Source: Mugil cephalus | Lineage: Eukaryota; Chordata; Actinopteri; Mugiliformes; Mugilidae | Assembly: GCF_022458985.1 (NCBI RefSeq) | Contig: NC_061771.1 | Span: 33,262,690 to 33,326,689, forward strand | Length of the DNA stretch: 64,000 bases | Reading direction: 5' to 3' | Shown here: positions 25,011-36,699 of the stretch, piece after piece | How positions within the stretch are numbered: position 1 is the stretch's first letter | Layout: each line of letters starts with the position of its first letter | Program-made: the position numbers and the translations under genes | Notes under the pieces: generated by a model | Databases searched by the model: none | The model's input: only the letters and a program-made list of their open reading frames with translations | What the model was told of the DNA's origin: nothing

Positions 25011-25170
25011 TTTTATTTTATTCTATTTTATTTTATTTTGTTTTATTTTATTCTATTTTATTTTATTTTATTTTATTTTATTTAGTTCTGTTTTATTTTA
25101 TTTTATTTTATTTTATTTTATTTTATTTTATTTTATTTTATTTAGTTCTGTTTTGTTTTATTTTATTTTT
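25011..25170. repeat. (TTTTA)n microsatellite
   Basis: About 30 TTTTA/TTCTA pentamers with a few TTTAGTTCTG interruptions that themselves recur 60 bp apart, suggesting an internal duplication. Confidence 0.95.
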
Positions 25171-25670
25171 TGGTTATTGTGGTTATTTTAAACTGTTTGA
25201 CCTTGTTTGGTTCCAGCTCTTCCACATTATTTCCATGTGGGGCTGAATTTATTCATGTAGCAGAAATAAAAGCAGATTTCTCATCTCTTTCCTCCAGACA
25301 CTAATAATTCTTAGACTTTAATGATCCACTGGGAAAAAAACTTGTTCACAAAAAAAAAACACCCACAGGCAAAAAGAAAGATCAAATAAAATGAGCTTAA
25401 AATAAAACTCAAATAAGTAAATAAGTAAATATATATCAAGTTAAATAAAACATAGCGTTAGCAAAACATGTACAGAATTAATATATGAAGAAAAACATGT
25501 TTGTAGGATCGAGAATTAGCTGCAATAATAATTAACTTTAACATGAATAACATTTCTATTTTTCTGTTATAAAAATAATGAACTATTATCTGGTGGAAAG
25601 TTTCTTTCTCTACTTTTTCTACTTTCTCTGGACCGACTCACCTCAAACCGATTCCCCGTCACGTCTCTGA

Positions 25671-25860
25671 GGGGGCGGGTCGTTCTCTGCCCAGCTCGCA
25701 TCCTGATTGGCTGCCCGCTGGAGGGCGGGTCTCTCCGTGTCCAGCTCGCTCCCTGATTGGCTGCCCGCGGAGCGCTGCTATTGGCTGTGAGGCCTCGGAG
25801 CGTCGCGCTTCCTGGACTCATAGAAGCTGAGGCCTCGGAGACGAGGATCAATCTTCACCT
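25671..25860 (+). promoter_or_regulatory. otx1: Probable otx1 promoter: GC boxes and inverted CCAAT boxes
   Basis: A CpG-rich patch in AT-rich surroundings. It has two GGGCGGGT boxes (25673-25680, 25723-25730) and three inverted CCAAT boxes ATTGG (25706-25710, 25756-25760, 25780-25784). The first two box pairs lie in a direct duplication of exactly 50 bp. No TATA box is evident at a fixed distance. The purine-rich leader and a consensus donor follow within 200 bp. Such NF-Y/Sp-type promoters are common at CpG-island genes; the assignment is from motif content and position, and no start site can be read directly. Confidence 0.6.
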
Positions 25861-26046
25861 GGAGACAGACAGAGACTTTCAGCCGCTTTCTTTTATTTCT
25901 GGATCCTTTCTGTCTGGAAATGTTCGCACGGAGCCGCAGACCAGAATAAACCTTCCTCCTTTATGCGGATATTTTATTTTTCACACTCTGGATCTGGTTT
26001 GTTTGACATTTCACAGGAATTTAAATTTAAAAAGAACAGGAACCAG
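25861..26046 (+). other. otx1: Probable non-coding first exon of otx1
   Basis: Downstream of the CpG-rich promoter, the sequence ends in AACAGGAACCAG followed by a consensus donor GTGAGA at 26047. A matching acceptor (TCTCCTGCAG, ending 27530) lies 133 bp before the otx1 ATG, so the transcript is probably this leader spliced to 27531. The left boundary is a guess. A (CA)n tract (26489-26548) and AT-rich low-repeat sequence lie in the resulting intron. Confidence 0.5.
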
Positions 26047-26488
26047 GTGAGACTCTTAACTTCATCCAGTTTAATTGTGTTTTTTCTCTTTTAGCTTAAT
26101 ATTTGGTTTAACCCCAAAACTGTGATTTTATTTTATTATAATTATTAGAAAAATCTGTGTCATTTAACATAAATATTACGTTATAATTGATTTCATTTTA
26201 TTTTACTTGTCTGCACCTTTAAATAAACGCATAATGACGCAGAGCACCAACTTCTCTTGAACTGTCCGTGGACGGCGTGGCTCGTGCTCCGTGTCACAGC
26301 CCCACACCAGACCGGCCTCTGTCCGCAGATCTAATCTAAATTGCAATGCAGCTGATTTGCACACAGTTTTTTTTTTTTGGTGCATTTACATTGCGTAATT
26401 CGGCTCCTTCCCGTGGTTATGGAAATAAGTGGAGCTCATTTGGAGGTTAACGCCTCAGTTCAGATTCATCAGGGGCCCGGGGCGCGCA

Positions 26489-26540
<52 letters not shown>

Positions 26541-26548
26541 CACACACA
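26489..26548. repeat. (CA)n microsatellite in the presumed otx1 leader intron
   Basis: About 60 bases of CA dinucleotides with GCGC at the left edge and one GCAC break. Confidence 0.95.
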
Positions 26549-26554
26549 AAGATG

Positions 26555-26880
26555 CTATTAGTCCGAAACTTGAGCATTTAGCTGCTAAAAGGACTCCAGT
26601 GGATTATGGAAATTCTTATCTAAATACAATGTCTTACACTAATACTAACAGTTACCAGCTAATTAAAGCTGCGGCCTCATGGAGAGAAGATCTTTATTCA
26701 GGCCTCAGCTGTATTATTTGCTGCTGTTCTTTAAATATGCGTTTTATATTTATCTGTGTTCATTTTCTAATAATTCTAGAGGCCAAAGCAGAATTTACTC
26801 TAGATTTCCTGGTGCGCTTCATCCTGTTAAAAGGATATTTTTCATTTTAAGGAGCTTCTTATCTGAGTGAATAACACGTT
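26555..26880. promoter_or_regulatory. Candidate regulatory tract in the presumed otx1 leader intron
   Basis: Low-repeat, AT-rich sequence containing AGCTAATTAAAGC near 26658 and several further TAAT cores. Open frames here show no domain. Intragenic enhancer status is inference. Confidence 0.3.
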
Positions 26881-27663
26881 CAGAACAAATGTCAGCGGAC
26901 AATATAGAACACAGAAGTTATTTATAAAAATGAACGAATAAATTACAAGTAGAGCAGCAGTAAACTGTTTGGAGGCGTAACTGAGTCTGGAGGTGGAAAC
27001 TAAAAGCGGCCTCGCTGCGCTCAGACGCGCGTCCCAGCTGAGAAGTCTCGAGTGGCCGCGGCTCCACAGGTCCATTAATTGTGAGCTATTGAATTAATGA
27101 AGCGTAATGAAGATCCGGGTGATAACGGGCTGTTAAAAGCATGAACGTCCTGGAGAAAAGTCAAGTGTGACCAGTTAAACTCATTCCTGAGGCTCCTCTA
27201 AAAACGTTTATATTCCTTTTATTTATGTGTCAACAGTTAAACGCTGTTTAAATGAAACACACAGCGGATCAGTTAATGAACCAGTGTTCAGTCTCTACAC
27301 TGTTGTGTGTTTAAACGTGTCACCTGGAGGATTCTTATGGGAGCAAATGATCAAATAATCTCGGTATTTAAATCGGTTTATTTTAATCGCCCCAAATTTA
27401 AACTCAGGTTTTTCATAATAATGTATTTTATTTTTATTTATTTATTTATTTTTGCCGCGTTAAAGTCAAAGTTGTTGCAGCCTTGATGAGCTGTGTTGTC
27501 TATTATTCGTCGTTGATGTGTCTCCTGCAGCAGCTGATCCGATCCGAGCCGAACGCACCTGGTCACCGGGAGATCCGCGCCTCCTCCTCCGTCCAGACTC
27601 CGGTCCAGACTCCGGTCCCCCCTCCGCCCGTCCAGACTCCGGTCCCCCCTCCGCGCTTCGAGC

Positions 27664-30476
27664 ATGATGTCTTATCTCAAACAGGCCCCGTACGGGATGA
27701 ACGGGCTGGGCCTGAGCGGAGCTGCCATGGACCTGCTCCACCCGTCTGTGGGATACCCCGGTACGGCCCGAACAGACACAAACACGTCACAATGTTCAGG
27801 ATAAACAAATGTTCACATACATTTTATTTTACTTTTATTTCTGTGACATAGAAAACATGTCAAACTTAGACTGCGTGCGCATGACTGAGATCTGTTATTG
27901 TTGCATGTAATTCTTCTTTAATATTTCTCTAATCTGGTCGTTTAGTATGAGGAGTAGGATTAATGTTTCCAAGAGTTAAAACAAGCTGCTAATTTTATTT
28001 TTTAATTTTTTAATAACTGACTCTTAAATGTGCGCCAATCTCTCGACTTTGCGTTTAAACTGCGCCAACGTGAAAACAGATGAGTCCGTGTTTTTGAAAT
28101 ATTCTCATAGCAAGGCCTGTGTCACTTTTATTTAATGATACGTTTCATAAGTAAATGTTCTAAAATGTGGGAATAAAGAGGCCGCAAAAATACAGATGTG
28201 TTTATAAAAAAGAAAAGAAAAGAAAAGAAAAGAAAAGAAAAGAAAAGAAAAGAAAAGAAAAGAAAAGAAAAGAGACCTTTGCGCACAGAGCTCACGGCCA
28301 CATTCTTGCTGTATAATAACATATGATGGAATATTAAAATGGAATATAAAAAATAAGAATTGTTTTGTTTGTTTGCTTTTCCCTTTGGTCGCAGGGAACC
28401 CGCGGAAGCAGCGCCGGGAGCGAACCACCTTCACCCGGACGCAGCTGGACATTCTGGAGTCGCTTTTCGCTAAGACGCGCTACCCCGACATCTTCATGAG
28501 GGAGGAGGTGGCGCTCAAAATCAACCTGCCCGAGTCCCGAGTCCAGGTCAGCAAGTCACAGAAACCGCTTCATGCGCCAGGAATGTTGTAACCAGGCAGG
28601 AAGAGTCAGGACGAATCATGGCGCGTAGATACTCAGGACGTTTTTCACTAAAAACAACAATAATCACTTTGTATTTGTGGTAAATAATTGGATGTTGAGG
28701 TGATGTTTTGACAGACGGTGAAGCAAAAGGTGACAGAGATGTAGAAATGAGTTTTGGAGGCTCAGGCCTCTGAATGAAAAATGTTCAGCTATTATTGATC
28801 AAGTAGAGACAAGTCTTTAATGAAAGGGGAGCGTTTGGCTGAGCTCAGGCTCAGTGAACAAGCAGCTTTTGATGCGCTGAGCTTTCTTTAGAAAACGCTC
28901 TGAAGGCTTTTCCATGGCGGCTTTATCGGCCTCTGCTGGGCTTAAAGCTGCAATTATGGCCGCTGCTTCTCCGTTTACTGCTGCGGCCCGGGCCTGTGTC
29001 ACCGCCGGCACAGGAGACGCTGTTATCACACGGGTCATTACTCTACTGCTAATTATTTAAATATACGCAGAATTAAAAGTATTCATGTTGTAAACACTTT
29101 TAAAAACTTTAATGTGGTCGTGGCCAGTGATTTCAGTTCGTGGAAGATGCAGCCTTCACATAAATAAATGAATAAAATTAAAGGCACGATTCATCTTCCT
29201 GGTGTTTCCACATGTTGAGTCCAGATCAAATCAATCCAGAGGTTCAAATAGTATTTAGGTCTATGAGAGGGATGAACAGGCTGGTTTATATACAATGAGT
29301 GACTGAGCTACTATGAACATATTGTACAGATGGATTAAATGTTTAAACATGTTAAATAATTTCCCTTTAAAAAGCTCTATGAGTTACTGGGACGGTTATG
29401 ACACCGTGTTTCTTCACATCCTCACTCTCCTGAAAACAACTATGGGTCAGACTTAAAGGACTCACACTGAGATATTCTCCAGTGAACAGTACTGTCTCCT
29501 CCGTGGTGGGAGGGGCTTAACGGGGCTGCTGTGTTTAACTCCACAAACCCATGAAGTGAAAGTAAAACCTTAGAATAAACTGCACTGATCTTTTCTTTGT
29601 GCTGAAAGCTGAAGTAAAAAGTGGGAGGTGAAAGGTGAGGGACATGTGTGGCTCACCGGTGACCCTCTGACCTGTCCCCTTCCTCAGGTCTGGTTTAAAA
29701 ACCGACGAGCCAAGTGTCGGCAGCAGCAGCAGAGCAGCAGCAGCAGCTCCAAGGTCAAACCCATGAAGAAGAAGTCGTCTCCGACCAGAGAGAGCACTGG
29801 TTCAGAGAGCAGCGGTCAGTTCACCCCCCCGGCCGTGTCCAGCTCCTCCTCCGCTACCTCCTCCTCCTCGTCCTCCTCCACGTCCTCGTCCTCCGTCTCC
29901 TCTGGTCTGATTAGCAGCTCTACCTCCGTCACCGCTCCGGTGTCGTCCATCTGGAGCCCGGCACCCATCTCCCCGGCCCCGGCCCCCGCCGCTCTCCCGG
30001 ACCCGGCCGCCCCCACCAGTGCGTCCTGCATGCAGCGCTCCGTGTCCTCGTCCTCCTCCGCTGGAGGGACGCCGTCCTACCCCGTGTCCTACGGCCAAAC
30101 GGCGGCGGCCTACGGTCAGGGCTACCCCGCCTCCGCATCCGGCTCCTACTTTGGGGGCGTGGAGTGCGGCTCGTACCTGGCACCCATGCACTCCCACCAC
30201 CACCCGCACCACCCCCACCAGCTCAGCCCCATGACGGGCAGCTCCATGTCAGGACACCCCCACCACCACATCGGCCAGACAGCAGGACACCACCACCACC
30301 ACCACCACCCGCCACACCACCACCAGGCGTACAGCGCGCCCGGCCTCGCCTTCAACTCCACAGACTGTCTGGATTACAAAGAGCAGACGGCGGCTTCGGC
30401 CTGGAAGCTCAACTTCAACGCCTCCGACTGTTTGGACTACAAAGACCAGGCCTCGTGGCGTTTCCAAGTGCTGTGA
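27664..30476 (+). CDS. otx1: OTX1 homeobox transcription factor
   Basis: Coding exons are 27664-27760, 28395-28546 and 29688-30476 (345 codons; human OTX1 is about 354). All splice sites are GT-AG, and the start is the first of two adjacent ATGs, giving the family N-terminus MMSYLKQ. The product is a nuclear DNA-binding factor of the OTX family that patterns forebrain, midbrain and sense organs. The homeodomain covers about residues 38-97 and is split by intron 2 after residue 83; recognition residue 50 is Lys (WFKNRR, K87), giving bicoid-type TAATCC preference. A short Gln run follows, then a long Ser-rich stretch, the SIWSP motif near residue 169, a His-rich segment near 284-298, and the paired OTX-tail motifs with DCLDYK near 308 and 330, ending SWRFQVL. 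Tail and His-rich region favour OTX1 over OTX2 or CRX. Which fish duplicate it is cannot be told from sequence alone. Confidence 0.97.
28207..28272. repeat. (AAAAG)n microsatellite in otx1 intron 1
   Basis: About 13 AAAAG units, purine-only on the sense strand, about 120 bp before the homeobox exon. Confidence 0.95.
28800..29060. promoter_or_regulatory. Candidate regulatory tract in otx1 intron 2
   Basis: GC-richer low-repeat block between the two homeodomain exons, containing AAGCTGCAATTATGGCC and CTGCTAATTATTTAAA. The rest of the 1.1-kb intron shows nothing notable. Regulatory role is inference. Confidence 0.3.
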
Positions 30477-30968
30477 CTTGCTGTGTTTCTCTTCCTCTGT
30501 GCTTTCAAAGAAGTATTCTTTTTTGTTGTTGGAGAGCCTTTAAACTATTAGAAGAAACATCTAAAACGTGTTTTGTTTGTGAACGAGCTGAAACGACGCA
30601 CACACGTCAGAAGCCTGAGCATCCGGCCTCCACTCATCAGTGGAGCAACTCATCCCGGATTATTTTCTACTCCGTTTTTCTGGAGGCCTTTAATAGGAAA
30701 GTTTCAGTCAGTTTCAGCCTGGAGACGACCTCAGCGATTCTTCCTCACAAATAAGATGAGTGAGAAACACTGACTATGTGTGTGGGCTTCTCTGAAGCAG
30801 GAAGCTGCCAGGACTTTGCTGATGTTCTCTGTTTGATTTCTGACTTGAATCTTGTTAAGAAAATCACTGTCCAGCCTGTGACTGTTTGATTTGCAGACTG
30901 AATTGCAGCACTTGGTTATAAGGTGAAAGATTTTGCTATTTTGTTCTTTGCAGAGGAAATAAAATAAA
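30477..30968 (+). terminator. otx1: otx1 3' UTR and poly(A) signals
   Basis: Non-coding sequence after the TGA ends in overlapping AATAAA signals at 30958-30963 and 30963-30968. A further AATAAA lies at about 31026 (TATAATAAAGTC) and could serve a longer 3' end. The true cleavage site is not visible. Confidence 0.65.
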
Positions 30969-31039
30969 AATGTGAATTAGACACGCATCCCATTGAGATT
31001 TGAAACATGTACCTTCGTGTCTTTATAATAAAGTCTTGT

Positions 31040-33150
31040 TAAAACATGAGCAGTGCAAAGAAACAGTTATTATTTCTAGTGTTCAGCCAAAGCAAAGCGT
31101 CCGACATGAGAAAGACAAAGAAATGACACTGGTTCCAAAGGGTAAAGTCACATTAGCTGCTGTTCACCGCTGGTCATTTCAGAAGACGTTCACTCCTGGA
31201 GGCCGACGGATGTGTCGGCAGTAGGAGGTCGTCCTGACAGGGTTAAAGCATTAACTGGTCCAGCCGGGGGACACTGTGTCAGCCCGTACGTGATTTAAAT
31301 AAACTGGACTACCGTAGTTATAAAGGTTTCCTTCAGTCAAATAAATTTAAATCAGCTTCATCAATCCGAGTTTTTTTTAACTCATCTACGTGGCCTGAGG
31401 ACGTAAACCAGGGAGCAGCTCAAAGGCGCCTCAGTCAGGGATCCAAACCAGTGACCCCACAGTCCTGAATCAGCTTCTCCAACTCGTCCTCCACTCAAAA
31501 TCCAAATCATGATAAACATGTAGCACGCAGTCGACCTCACTGCTTCGTGTGTGATCGCTGAGTGAATTCATCCCAGAAGTTCGTCTTTGTCTTTTCACTG
31601 CACAGAAGCAGATCCTTGAAACTAGCTCATAAAATATCTACTTTGATATTTGGGGGCATCTGATTAAATGGTCTTCTGTGTCTGTCAATGCACCCAAACC
31701 ACTTTGTTGTAGTTTATCTGGACGTTGGCTTGGAGACGAAGGCCCAGTGTCTGTCAGGCAGATGCTCCATGAAACACCTCGCGTGTCATTTAACGCCTTA
31801 AAATCACAGGACGAGTTTCACATGTGTCGATGTCTCACCAGGCGTCAGTGGCTTTTAATGATCTCGTCAGATCATAGTAACGATTAACACACTCACTGGT
31901 CTAAAAGCATCTAACTCTTTATTGAGTTCCCAGAACGTGTTGCAGGGTTCGGTGTTTTCTCCAGAGCAGGACGTGCTGCTGCATGGACTCACACTCAGGC
32001 AGGTAAGCAAACATGTACATTGGCATCCTGCCGTTTGTTTGGCTGTCGACAGTAAAGTACAACTCATCTGATCCGAGGGAAAAAGGGACGAATCACGATT
32101 TTAATTAACCGCCATCGCGCTCCGTAGCTGCGTCCCTCCAGCAGCTGGACAAACTCTTTTTGGTAAACATGGCGTCGGGCAGTTTGTTTGCCCACTCCGT
32201 GTCCTGCTGGGCTTTACCAGCCGCCACCGCTGCTCCATGCAAACACGAGCAGGGATTTACCACGTTAGGACAAACTAATCTTTAAGCCATGTCCACCAAA
32301 TCTCTGGTGCTGATTTTAGAGAAGGACACCTGTCCCTGAACAGCTGTTTCCGATGTCTTATTATGCTGCCAGCCTCTTCCCGGGGACCAAAACATCGATT
32401 CTTCATCTTTGTAGTGACTAAGTGACTCTGTTTTGGTTTAGTTTCCTAGTCTTCCAGAAGGCTGCAGGGGAAAAGAAGACTTCTCAGGGGATCACCTCAC
32501 TTCTTCTGACATGACCCACGCTCGAGGCCGTGAAAGTGTCCTTTCCTGAAATAAAGCTGTGTGGCCCCAAAACGATTCACGGAGGAGCTGGTTTCAGCTT
32601 CCAGGAACCTGCTGACTGAATGGTGACAGAAGTTAGTGTGATAAACTGTTTAACTCACGATATCAAGAGAAAGAAACGCATGAAAAGTCCAGTTCAGCAT
32701 TTACACCGAGTCCAGTCCATTAGTCCACTTCACTCTTTAAGCATCATGTGGACGAGTCTCTGGTCACATGACTGTACCAACATGGCCGCCTCCATGAAGA
32801 CAGGTGAGGAGTCCAAAGGGTCTTCAGTGAAGATGAAGCCCAGACTGAGTTTTACCAAAACAATCCTGAGAAACAGCAGGACAAGTTGTGAGTCTGTGTT
32901 GAATGATCATAGTGTTTGTAGGTTGTAGGTCAACTCCCTGAAAAATAAATAAAATTACTATAAAAACTCCTACTGGCCCGGTTTGAATCACTGATAACTT
33001 TACTGTACAGATTTTCATGGTGTTGTAGATGTTATTTTCAACATTTAATGCATCTAAGGCTACACATTAGTCTAAAAATATATGTTGAATAAAGCAAGAT
33101 TGAATTTTAATTGTTTTACATCATCGGTTTTAAAGATAAAACATTAAACA
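31040..33150. other. Intergenic downstream of otx1, no gene seen
   Basis: Mixed sequence without recognisable exons on either strand. It includes a YY1-like motif AACATGGCCGCC at 32779-32790. Some parts (about 32100-32420) are low-repeat and could be regulatory, but I see no specific signal. Confidence 0.4.
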
Positions 33151-33159
33151 TGATGCAGT

Positions 33160-33597
33160 GCTCTGTCCGTTAACGAGGCTTCACAGTCACCAGTCCAGTT
33201 CCCGGGCAGCATCCAGGGACGCTTTGATCAAACACATAGAATAGTGAGCCTTTTATTTTCTGGCTGTTTATCATTTTATCTAGTTTTTACGTGGCTCTCC
33301 CTCTTGGCTCATTACGGTGCGTCGCTAGCTAAAGAACGAGAAACCCACAGAGAGGAAAAGCGGGTAAAAAGCCAAACGATGAGTTATGATTTTGAACAGT
33401 TCCAGCTTCCATGTGTGTATAGTTTCATATGGAAATCCCTTTATCACGGCGGGTAAATAGATTACGATACAGGGAGGGATTAGGGACTGCCTCGCCGCTG
33501 GCCCACTAATCCCGATCGCAGACTGTCAACAGCCCTGACATGTCCGGGACTCCTTCTGCACAAAATGGCTCCTCGGCTGTTTAAGAAGCCAATCTAT

Positions 33598-33634
<37 letters not shown>

Positions 33635-33800
33635 AGCATGAATATTCCTATCAGGCCTGTCAGCGGCGGGAAAGACAATGACATCCGCCTTCAAAGAGGA
33701 AGATTAGATGCTGCACGAGACAAAAGCAAAGACTCTTTGAAGTGATTTCGCTTCACATTCCAGCAACTTAACCGTACGGGGATGAAAGTTTCAGAAACTT
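33160..33800. promoter_or_regulatory. Candidate OTX-responsive element 3' of otx1
   Basis: Low-repeat tract interrupted only by a (CA)n at 33601-33633. It contains two opposed bicoid/OTX-type cores, GGATTA at 33477-33482 and TAATCC at 33507-33512, with 24 bp between them, about 3 kb past the otx1 stop. OTX proteins bind this core as monomers or cooperatively as dimers, so autoregulation is conceivable. Not tested. Confidence 0.4.
33601..33633. repeat. (CA)n microsatellite
   Basis: About 16 CA dinucleotides within an otherwise low-repeat block. Confidence 0.95.
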
Positions 33801-34139
33801 CTGTCAGACCTCGACTCTTTTGTTCTGTAAAGCATGTGATCATAAGAACAGTTTCACAGAATTAAACGCGCTGTGACGACTTCACTCTCCGACGTGTTTT
33901 AAATGAGGAGACGCACAGGATTCATTCAAACAGCAGCACACGTGTTCATAATAAGAGGCTGTAATTTAAACGTTCGTTATAAAAACTAAAACTACTGACG
34001 GCATTTCTTCAAACTGGAATAAGATTCAGAGGTTTCATCCTCCAGAGCCTGGGGAACATTAGTGCACTGCTTCCATCTGACTTTTCAAAGGGACGTTAAA
34101 AAACATAGAGGTTTATGTATTTGCTGTAATGAATCAATG

Positions 34140-34720
34140 AACCAATGATCTGTTCTCTTTGTGGCCCTAAAACGACCAGCGTTTAAGTCCAGTAAAAACA
34201 GCACACGGTTGTTTTCTCCGTCTCTTCTCAGAGTCAGACCCTGTACAGCTGATTTGTTTCTTGTTTTCAGGTTCCTGCGTTTCATGACTTTTCTTTCCAA
34301 GTGCCGAAGCAGGGCCTCTCCTCGAAACAAACGGCGATGGGGAATCTCTTTGTCGGGGCCGTGCCTAAGTCTAATCTAATGACTCAGATGACTGGGGGCT
34401 GTGCTTAGCGGACAGCCACCGGCTCGCTTCAAACAACTTTCCCAGGGATTAACACTTAAAGAAGCCGCAGAGAGAGGGAACGGACCAAGAAGAAAAGGGA
34501 GTCAGTGCTTTCCAGGGAATCCCCATTAAGTCCAGTCTTGGAGTGGCACTCAGGAATGTGTTTCTGTTTCAGCACAAAAGGAAAAATTACAGCTGGAATT
34601 ATTTCCAAAAGCGAAACATGCCCGTGTGATTTCATGACTTCATGTAGACATCATTACAGCGGAGTTTCTATTGGACAAGGAAGCCTCACCTCTCCATGCA
34701 TTGGTTTGCCCCACAGATAC
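34140..34720. promoter_or_regulatory. Candidate regulatory tract
   Basis: Low-repeat sequence with TCTAATCTAATGACTCAG near 34370 (TAATCT plus an AP-1-like TGACTCA) and GGGATTAACAC near 34445. Reading frames are short and overlap on both strands. Enhancer status is inference. Confidence 0.35.
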
Positions 34721-34799
34721 GTTAGGAAGACGCTGGTGATGGTGTTTCTAAAAGTAACTCTGATGGGACGACAGAGGGTTGGGAGGTTAGGAGGTTAGG

Positions 34800-35790
34800 A
34801 GGTTGGGTTTCTGCACTTTTCTTGAGAAAAAGAAATGGAGTGAATCATCTTTGTGATATATGTGTCTCATCTTCATGGACTAAGTGCTGCAGTGCAACAA
34901 CAATTAACCCTATGACAAGTAAATAAGTCTGGTCTTTAGGAGCAGCTGCCTCAATGTTCGGTTAATAATGTATAAATACTGGATCAGTTATGAGCAGAAC
35001 ATGTTTCCCTTGTTCTTATTGCCCTCAACCATTTTAAATCTATTTACGTTCATTTAAATGAGTCAAAGCGTTCACATGATGCATCGTTCAGTCCCATACC
35101 TGGCTAACATGTATTGTGCTGGAGTGATGCAGGGAAACCTGCCACACGGACACAGTGTTGGTGTAGTTATGTGATCACTCTGTGTGTTCACTGTGTGTCC
35201 TTGGAGCCTCAGCGACGAGTCCGAGCATGTGTTGGGTTCTAGTTGTTGGAGGTGCCCTTCGGTGCTGCTGTCACCACGTTGACTGACAGGCCTGTGAAAC
35301 ACCAGGAACCCGGGATTAAAGTCAGCCTGACTCTTTAAAGAGCTGCACACACAGACGCACACTCCAGGGATGTGGTTCTATGTCTTTAGGCTGGAAACAA
35401 GCCCAGCCTGAACCAGAGAAGACTCCAGGGACATGTTCCTCTGTGTCACGTCTTCAGTCCGTTTCTGTGGTGAACCATGAAGTCCTGGATGACTGAGGGT
35501 CGGGTTAGTCTCAGTCTTCTGTCCATCACCTCATGAGGCCCCGTCCACATGCTTCCATTCCCCTGCAGGTCTCTGCTGGTTCCTAATGAAGCAACTGCAG
35601 CTTCAACATTTATGAATAAATATGCAAACTCTGGATGTGTTTGCTTGGTGGTTTAAACTTTAAACATTCAGAAGTCAAGTATCCAGACGCCCTGAGGATG
35701 TTTTATTATTCTGTTCATAGAGTTTTAATGCTTTTATCTCTGTATTTATATGATTCATTGTTTTCCATATATCTGTGTGTTATTTGGTCC
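34800..35790. other. Intergenic, no gene seen
   Basis: No exon, RNA gene or known repeat family is recognised. A short GGAGGTTA triplication lies at about 34780-34807. Confidence 0.4.
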
Positions 35791-35791
35791 C

Positions 35792-36500
35792 AGTGACCTC
35801 CACACTGGTCGCAGTGACCTCCACACTGGTCCCAGTGACTCCCACACTGGTCCCAGTGATCTCCACACTGGTCCCAGTGATGCCCACACTGTCAGTGTCA
35901 TAGATAATGTTTTTCTCGTGACTAGATCATAGTCCATAATCGTGTGTTATTGTCCGTGCTCCACACTGGTCCCAGTGACCTCCACACTGGTCCCAGTGAC
36001 TCCCACACTGGTCCCAGTGATCTCCAAACTGGTCCCAGTGACTCCTAAACTAGTCCCAGTGACTCCCACACTAGTCCCAGTGACTCCCACACTGGTCCCA
36101 GTGACTCCCAAACTAGTCCCAGTGACTCCCACACTAGTCCCAGTGACTCCCAAACTAGTCCCAGTGACTCCCACACTGGTCCCAGTGACTCCCAAACTAG
36201 TCCCAGTGACTCCCAAACTAGTCCCAGTGACTCCCAAACTAGTCCCAGTGACCTCCACACTGATCCCAGTGATGCCCACACTGGTCCCAGTGACTCCCAA
36301 ACTAGTCCCAGTGACTCCCACACTAGTCCCAGTGACCTCCACACTAGTCCCAGTGACCTCCACACTGATCCCAGTGATGCCCACACTGGTCCCAGTGACC
36401 TCCACACTGGTCCCAGTGACCTCCACACTGATCCCAGTGATGCCCACACTGGTCCCAGTGACCTCCACACTGGTCCCAGTGACGCCCACACTGAACCAGC
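35792..36500. repeat. Minisatellite, 21-bp units in two blocks
   Basis: Tandem 21-bp units of the type CCCAGTGACTCCCACACTGGT with variants (ACCTCC, GATGCC, AAACTAGT). A left block at about 35792-35895 and a right block at about 35959-36497 are separated by about 60 bp of unique sequence. Units meet at ACTGGTCCCAGT, an inverted repeat. Because 21 is a multiple of three, frames stay open on both strands, giving spurious proteins up to 253 residues. Confidence 0.95.
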
Positions 36501-36532
36501 AAAACGCTCAAGCTCCCAGACCTCTGGTAGAA

Positions 36533-36533
<1 letters not shown>

Positions 36534-36570
<37 letters not shown>
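36534..36570. repeat. (CA)n microsatellite
   Basis: About 18 CA units directly right of the 21-bp minisatellite. Confidence 0.95.
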
Positions 36571-36573
<3 letters not shown>

Positions 36574-36699
36574 ACTGTACATATATATTTATATTTCTAT
36601 ACATGTATCTCCTCAGAGACATTTGTCATTTCTTCAGAGCGTATTAACAGAACAACTACCAGTAGCCTTTCTTCTGATCTGCTCCATATTTTCTCTGTT

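Noticed and set aside
30164-30754. A 196-codon Pro/His-rich frame overlapping otx1 exon 3
   Set aside because: It is the shifted frame of otx1 coding sequence and follows its CAC and CCC composition.
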